Positions 5,055 through 8,006 of a stretch of DNA of 8,006 nt are shown piece by piece. The position numbers were made by a program, and so were the translations under genes. The notes under the pieces are model-generated. The model ran no database searches. It saw only the letters and a list, made by a program, of their open reading frames with translations, and was not told the origin of the DNA. The stretch comes from Salinicoccus sp. UBA3372. Its GTDB lineage: Bacteria; Bacillota; Bacilli; Staphylococcales; Salinicoccaceae. Each line of letters opens with the position of its first letter. The stretch's first letter is position 1. Where the stretch lies: assembly GCA_002360325.1 (NCBI GenBank), contig DEQG01000111.1, forward strand, positions 1 to 8,006, written 5' to 3'.

Positions 5055-6407
5055 ATGAGTCTTAGTCTAATAGGAATTTTAACAATTATAACAATCGTGG
5101 CATTACTGATTTGGAACAAAACCTCGCCAGTTATCATAATGATTATCCTGCCGGTCATCGGTGCTTTAATCGCTGGTTTTGGTATTGCGGAAATTGGCGT
5201 ATTCTTTGAAGATGGTATTGCTCAGGTCATGAATGTTGTGGTCATGTTCATATTTGCCATAATATTCTTTGGAATTATGCAGGACGCAGGGCTGTTTGAA
5301 CCGATAATCAATAAAATGATAGATTTATCAGGTGGTAATGTAGTAAAAGTTGCTGTCGCAACCGTACTGATTGCAATGGTCGGTCAGCTGGACGGTTCAG
5401 GTGCATCGACATTTCTTATTACGATTCCGGCACTCCTGCCGCTGTATAAAAGGTTGAAGATGAATCCTTATTTACTTCTTTTACTGATAGCGGGAAGTGC
5501 AGCGATTATGAATATGGTGCCTTGGGGAGGACCGCTTGGACGTGCGGCTTCTGTACTTGGTATGGAACCCAATGAGCTTTGGCAACCGCTGATTCCTGTT
5601 CAAATTGTAGGTTTGCTTTTAATGGTTGTCCTTGCTGTTTTCCTTGGATTCAGGGAAAAGCGCAAAATTGAAAAGGAATACGGAGTGGTTGATGCTGCAA
5701 TGGCTCCGGAATTGTCGTCCGAAGAAAATGATGAAGACGTTGATGGAGCTAAGAGTAGAGAGACCGACGTGCATGGAAATTCACTGGAAAGACCAAAGCT
5801 TATTTGGGTCAATCTGATTTTAGCTCTTGCTGTCATCGGTGTTCTGGTATGGGGTATTGTTCCATCAGGCCTTGCCTTCATGCTGGGGGTCGCTGTTGCA
5901 TTGCTGATCAACTATCCAAGTGTTACAGATCAAACAGCAAGAATACGTGCCCATGCACCAAGTGCGTTGACGATGGCGGGTATCATTCTCGCAGCCGGTC
6001 TGTTTTTAGGGGTACTTACAGGATCAGGTATGCTGGATGCGATTGCAACTGATTTCGTAACGATTCTTCCTGAAGCAGTAACGGTATATATTCATCTGAT
6101 TGTTGGTTTTTTGGGAATTCCTTTTGATATGCTATTAAGTACAGATGCTTATTATTTTGCACTATTCCCGATTATAGAACAAATTGGATCGACAGTTGGA
6201 ATAGATTCCGTATCAACTGCTTATGCAATGATCATTGGAAATATTGTAGGTACATTCATCAGTCCATTAGCACCGGCAGTTTGGCTGGCACTTGGATTAT
6301 CAGGATTGGAAATGGGTAAACATATCCGTTATTCATTTTTCTGGCTATGGGGGCTGAGTCTCGTATTGATTGTTGTAGCTATAATATTTGGTATCATCAG
6401 CATTTAA
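5055..6407 (+). CDS. citM: CitMHS-family Mg2+-citrate transporter, 450 aa
   Basis: This integral membrane protein imports metal-bound citrate with protons and would feed the TCA cycle. AGGAGG (5042-5047) lies seven bases before ATG 5055. The longer frame from 4965 has no ribosome binding site and includes the promoter and cre region, so it is rejected. Hydrophobic segments cover most of 1-200 and 250-450, giving about 12 helices. The family signature appears as GQLDGSGASTFLITIPALLPLY (110-131) and NMVPWGGPLGRAA (153-165), with a matching second-half motif IGNIVGTFISPLAPAVWL (394-411). The central loop (200-248) is long, hydrophilic and acidic (SSEENDEDVD at 221-230). Length is slightly above the roughly 430 of B. 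subtilis CitM, mostly from that loop. Its position after citST supports citrate over other substrates. The homologue CitH takes Ca-citrate, so metal choice is unproven. Confidence 0.9.
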   Translation: MSLSLIGILTIITIVALLIWNKTSPVIIMIILPVIGALIAGFGIAEIGVFFEDGIAQVMNVVVMFIFAIIFFGIMQDAGLFEPIINKMIDLSGGNVVKVAVATVLIAMVGQLDGSGASTFLITIPALLPLYKRLKMNPYLLLLLIAGSAAIMNMVPWGGPLGRAASVLGMEPNELWQPLIPVQIVGLLLMVVLAVFLGFREKRKIEKEYGVVDAAMAPELSSEENDEDVDGAKSRETDVHGNSLERPKLIWVNLILALAVIGVLVWGIVPSGLAFMLGVAVALLINYPSVTDQTARIRAHAPSALTMAGIILAAGLFLGVLTGSGMLDAIATDFVTILPEAVTVYIHLIVGFLGIPFDMLLSTDAYYFALFPIIEQIGSTVGIDSVSTAYAMIIGNIVGTFISPLAPAVWLALGLSGLEMGKHIRYSFFWLWGLSLVLIVVAIIFGIISI

Positions 6408-6438
6408 GATAGACATATTGTGTCTAACGGAGTCTATC
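6408..6438 (+). other. Two mutually exclusive hairpins after citM
   Basis: TAGACA (6410-6415) can pair with TGTCTA (6421-6426) around TATTG, or GATAGAC (6408-6414) can pair with GTCTATC (6432-6438). No T run follows, so neither is a terminator alone. The segment starts one base after the citM stop and could protect the mRNA 3' end. Function is unknown. Confidence 0.4.
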
Positions 6439-6460
6439 ATTTCAGGCAGATGGATATCTC

Positions 6461-6484
6461 TTTATATATGGAAAAGCACTTCCC
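6461..6484 (+). repeat. 24-bp direct repeat, copy 2 (terminator 5' arm)
   Basis: This copy is identical to 2228-2251, including eleven bases of AT-rich leader before the hairpin arm. Here the 3' arm pairs perfectly, so this copy is closer to the presumed original than copy 1. Confidence 0.9.
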
Positions 6485-6506
6485 ATCTTTGGGAAGTGCT
6501 TTTTTA
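6472..6506. terminator. Strong terminator of citM
   Basis: AAAAGCACTTCCC (6472-6484) and GGGAAGTGCTTTT (6491-6503) pair perfectly over 13 bp with a six-base loop and a T run to 6505. A-rich sequence on the other side gives a T run on the minus strand too, so it can also stop transcription from the reductase remnant arriving from the right. Confidence 0.9.
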
Positions 6507-6507
6507 A

Positions 6508-6695
6508 TTCTGCTTCTTGATGACCTTCCATTGTGTTCAGTTTCGTAGTAATAAAGAACTCTTCTCCCGGGACGCAGGATTTCTTCAGTGCCCCTCTTAA
6601 GGCACCCGGGAATTTATTGCCTTCTTTGCCGTAAGTGTCCGTGCCGCTGCCTATAATCGGTATTTCAACTTTATCGTTCAATTTAATATTTTCAT
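6508..6695 (-). pseudogene. Aldo/keto reductase remnant with frameshift and large deletions
   Basis: The minus strand has AGGAGG (6703-6708) seven bases before ATG 6695, an excellent start. It reads MKILN and stops at TGA because one T is missing. In the next frame the text runs on as LNDKVEIPIIGSGTDTYGKEG, the usual aldo/keto reductase opening strand and glycine loop. It then jumps to ALKKSCVPGEEFFITTKLNTMEG, which normally lies about 25 residues further on. The missing part holds the catalytic Asp and Tyr (DTAxxYxNE). After HQEAE the family match ends and the frame runs through the citM terminator to a stop at 6442, so the catalytic Lys and His and most of the barrel are gone. These NAD(P)H-dependent enzymes are normally 270-320 residues. 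The preserved ribosome binding site suggests recent decay. The position diverges from the propeller gene. Confidence 0.75.
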
Positions 6696-6796
6696 TGGAA
6701 TGCCTCCTGGCCTATCAGTCTCAAATCAGCTATACCCTTATGGATAATCAATCAATCTGTCCGGGTTTGTTCTTTCGAAGAATGAGCTTTCTTTTT

Positions 6797-6823
6797 TTGG
6801 TAGAATGGATGTGAATGTATAAT
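6797..6823 (+). promoter_or_regulatory. Candidate promoter of the propeller gene
   Basis: TATAAT (6818-6823) is a perfect -10 box. The best -35 is TTGGTA (6797-6802) at 15 bp. Two palindromic TGATCA hexamers follow at 6826-6831 and 6843-6848, starting 17 bp apart just downstream of the expected start site, a possible repressor target. The regulator is unknown. Confidence 0.5.
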
Positions 6824-6863
6824 AGTGATCAATAGATGATTCTGATCAGGAGTGATTACAGTT

Positions 6864-7697
6864 ATGACTGATAAAGTGTTCAGATTAGGGGACAGAAGAT
6901 ACAAAGCCGATAGTGGATGGGCGGATGATGCAAAGCAGTACATCAATAACGTTTCAGCTGTATCCAGCGATAAAGGCGGGTATATTTACCTCCTGCAGAG
7001 AAGCGACCCTTTCATGCTGATTTTTAACACGGACGGAAAGCTCGTAGATCAGTGGAGCAATAAAGAAATCACAGATGCCCACTATCTTGACTTCAGCCCG
7101 AAGGGAGAAGTTTTTGTTGTAGAACGGGACAACCACAGAATTGTTGTTTTCAGCAGACAGGGGGAAATGCTCCGCATCATAGGCGATAAATTTAACCCTG
7201 GAAATATCGGCAGGCCTTTCAATCATCCTTCAGACATATCATTTACAAAACAAGGGGATTTCTTTGTATCTGACGGTTATGGAAATACTCATGTCCATCA
7301 TTTTAATCAATCAGAACAATTGCTCAATACTTGGGGAAGGCCCGGCACGGATATAGGCAGTTTCATAACACCTCATGCAGTTCTGGTCGATCAGAAAGAG
7401 AGGGTTCTGGTGACCGACCGCGAGAATAACAGAGTACAGATTTTCGACAAGAGAGGAAACTATTTGAAGGAATTATCGAATGTTTTTCATCCGATGGATA
7501 TATGTCAGGATAAAGACGGATTTATATATGTGACCGACCAGGTGCCGTCACTGCATATTTTCGGTCCTGACGATGAATTCGCCGGCAGATGCCGGACGTT
7601 TGGAACATTCGGCCACGGTGTCACTGTCGATGAACAGGGTGATATTTATATAGCAGAGATGGTGCCTGACGGATTGACGAATATGACACGTATGTAG
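6864..7697 (+). CDS. NHL-repeat beta-propeller resembling peptidyl-hydroxyglycine amidating lyase, 277 aa
   Basis: Five NHL-type blades are visible, each ending in (V/I)xV(T/S)D-type strands, at about residues 28-56, 70-98, 118-148, 168-197 and 207-264 (the last is a double segment). Aligned by eye with rat amidating lyase (PAL), the key residues are all present. Zinc ligands His585, His690 and His786 correspond to His73, His171 and His251. Catalytic Arg533, Tyr654 and Arg706 correspond to Arg46, Tyr139 (in VSDGYGN) and Arg186 (in TDRENNR). PAL cleaves alpha-hydroxyglycine peptides to amides plus glyoxylate. There is no signal peptide or membrane helix, so the protein looks cytoplasmic, and no monooxygenase partner is in the window. 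Substrate is therefore open. AGGAG (6848-6852) precedes ATG 6864 by eleven bases; an in-frame GTG at 6852 overlaps that site and is less likely. The gene is intact and single. Confidence 0.8.
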   Translation: MTDKVFRLGDRRYKADSGWADDAKQYINNVSAVSSDKGGYIYLLQRSDPFMLIFNTDGKLVDQWSNKEITDAHYLDFSPKGEVFVVERDNHRIVVFSRQGEMLRIIGDKFNPGNIGRPFNHPSDISFTKQGDFFVSDGYGNTHVHHFNQSEQLLNTWGRPGTDIGSFITPHAVLVDQKERVLVTDRENNRVQIFDKRGNYLKELSNVFHPMDICQDKDGFIYVTDQVPSLHIFGPDDEFAGRCRTFGTFGHGVTVDEQGDIYIAEMVPDGLTNMTRM

Positions 7698-7751
7698 TAT
7701 CCATTATCATGTGGAAATTCATTTTGTAAAAAGGCGGTGTGGTTCATTTAA

Positions 7752-8006
7752 ATTAAAATAATTACAGATGTTCATGGAAATGCATCGGCTTTGGAAGCGG
7801 CACTTTCAGCAATTGATGACAGAAGAGGCATTGAACACATATATTGTTCAGGGGATATGATTGGCATCGGTCCTGACTCCAATGAAGTGCTTCACATGTT
7901 ATTTTCAAGACAGATGTATCGATGATAATCGGGCATCATGATGAAGAGACGGTCGCTTTAGCCGACGCAGATAAGCATCCGATCACCCATCCAAATGTTA
8001 AAATTC
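7752..8006 (+). pseudogene. Metallophosphoesterase (YfcE/MJ0936-like), start lost, frameshifted, cut by window end
   Basis: The frame from 7755 reads KIITDVHGNASALEAAL then YCSGDMIGIGPDSNEVL. These are motif I (DxHG) and motif II (GDxxxxGP) of calcineurin-like phosphoesterases that bind two metal ions. No ATG, GTG or TTG precedes it in frame: a TAA lies at 7749-7751 and the codon where Met is expected is ATT (7752-7754). AGGCGGTG upstream looks like the old ribosome binding site. The frame stops at 7923-7925. The family continues one frame over as DVSMIIGHHDEETVALA, and adding one G near 7911 (AGACAG to AGAGCAG) restores it. Motif III reads GHHDE where GNHD is standard, so the metal-binding Asn is His. 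Three separate defects suggest a dead gene, although indels could be sequencing errors. The remainder lies beyond the window. Confidence 0.75.

Noticed and set aside
5600..6052. Three open frames overlapping citM in other frames
   Set aside because: They overlap an intact transporter gene, lack ribosome binding sites and show no family resemblance.
6752..7226. Two minus-strand open frames over the propeller gene and its promoter
   Set aside because: They are antisense to an intact, well-supported gene and one runs through the promoter region; no start signals are seen.
1..8006. CRISPR arrays, tRNA or rRNA genes, phage attachment sites
   Set aside because: No regularly spaced repeats, no tRNA-like or rRNA sequence, and no integrase or attachment repeats were visible on either strand.

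Overview
This window is low-GC Bacillota DNA, most probably from Bacillales. The signs are strong AGGAGG-type ribosome binding sites, TTG and GTG start codons, T-tailed hairpin terminators and a cre-like CcpA box. It also carries a citrate two-component system and transporter of the Bacillus subtilis CitST/CitM type. The genus cannot be fixed from the sequence; halotolerant Bacillaceae and Staphylococcaceae relatives both fit.

Left part (1-1650) is a decayed accessory block. A terminator of an upstream gene is followed by a VbhA-like antitoxin and a Fic toxin gene. The Fic gene has lost one base and is cut at its 3' end by an insertion element. That element (about 788-1644) has imperfect terminal inverted repeats. 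It carries a minus-strand IS1202-type (ISNCY) transposase gene that has lost its whole central catalytic domain, so it should be non-autonomous.

The next part (1650-2275) looks like a small operon. An extended -10 promoter is followed by a 54-residue membrane protein. A second gene encodes a membrane anchor followed by a ribosomal-L7/L12-like C-terminal domain, split over two frames at a T run, and then comes a terminator.

The central part (2489-6505) is the well-preserved core. It holds a CitS-like sensor kinase, a CitT-like response regulator overlapping it by 35 bases, a terminator, and a separately promoted CitMHS-family Mg-citrate transporter. The sensor would read external citrate, the regulator would activate the transporter, and the cre box would add carbon catabolite repression. 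A 7-bp dyad upstream of the transporter is a candidate regulator site.

The right part (6508-8006) starts with a wrecked aldo/keto reductase gene on the minus strand. Next is an intact five-bladed NHL propeller that keeps the metal and catalytic residues of eukaryotic peptidyl-hydroxyglycine amidating lyase. Last is the start of a metallophosphoesterase gene lacking a normal start codon and carrying a frameshift.

The striking overall pattern is that the regulatory, transport and propeller genes are intact. Five other loci each carry frameshifts or internal deletions. Either this is a genome in active decay around a conserved citrate locus, or part of the pattern comes from single-base sequencing errors.
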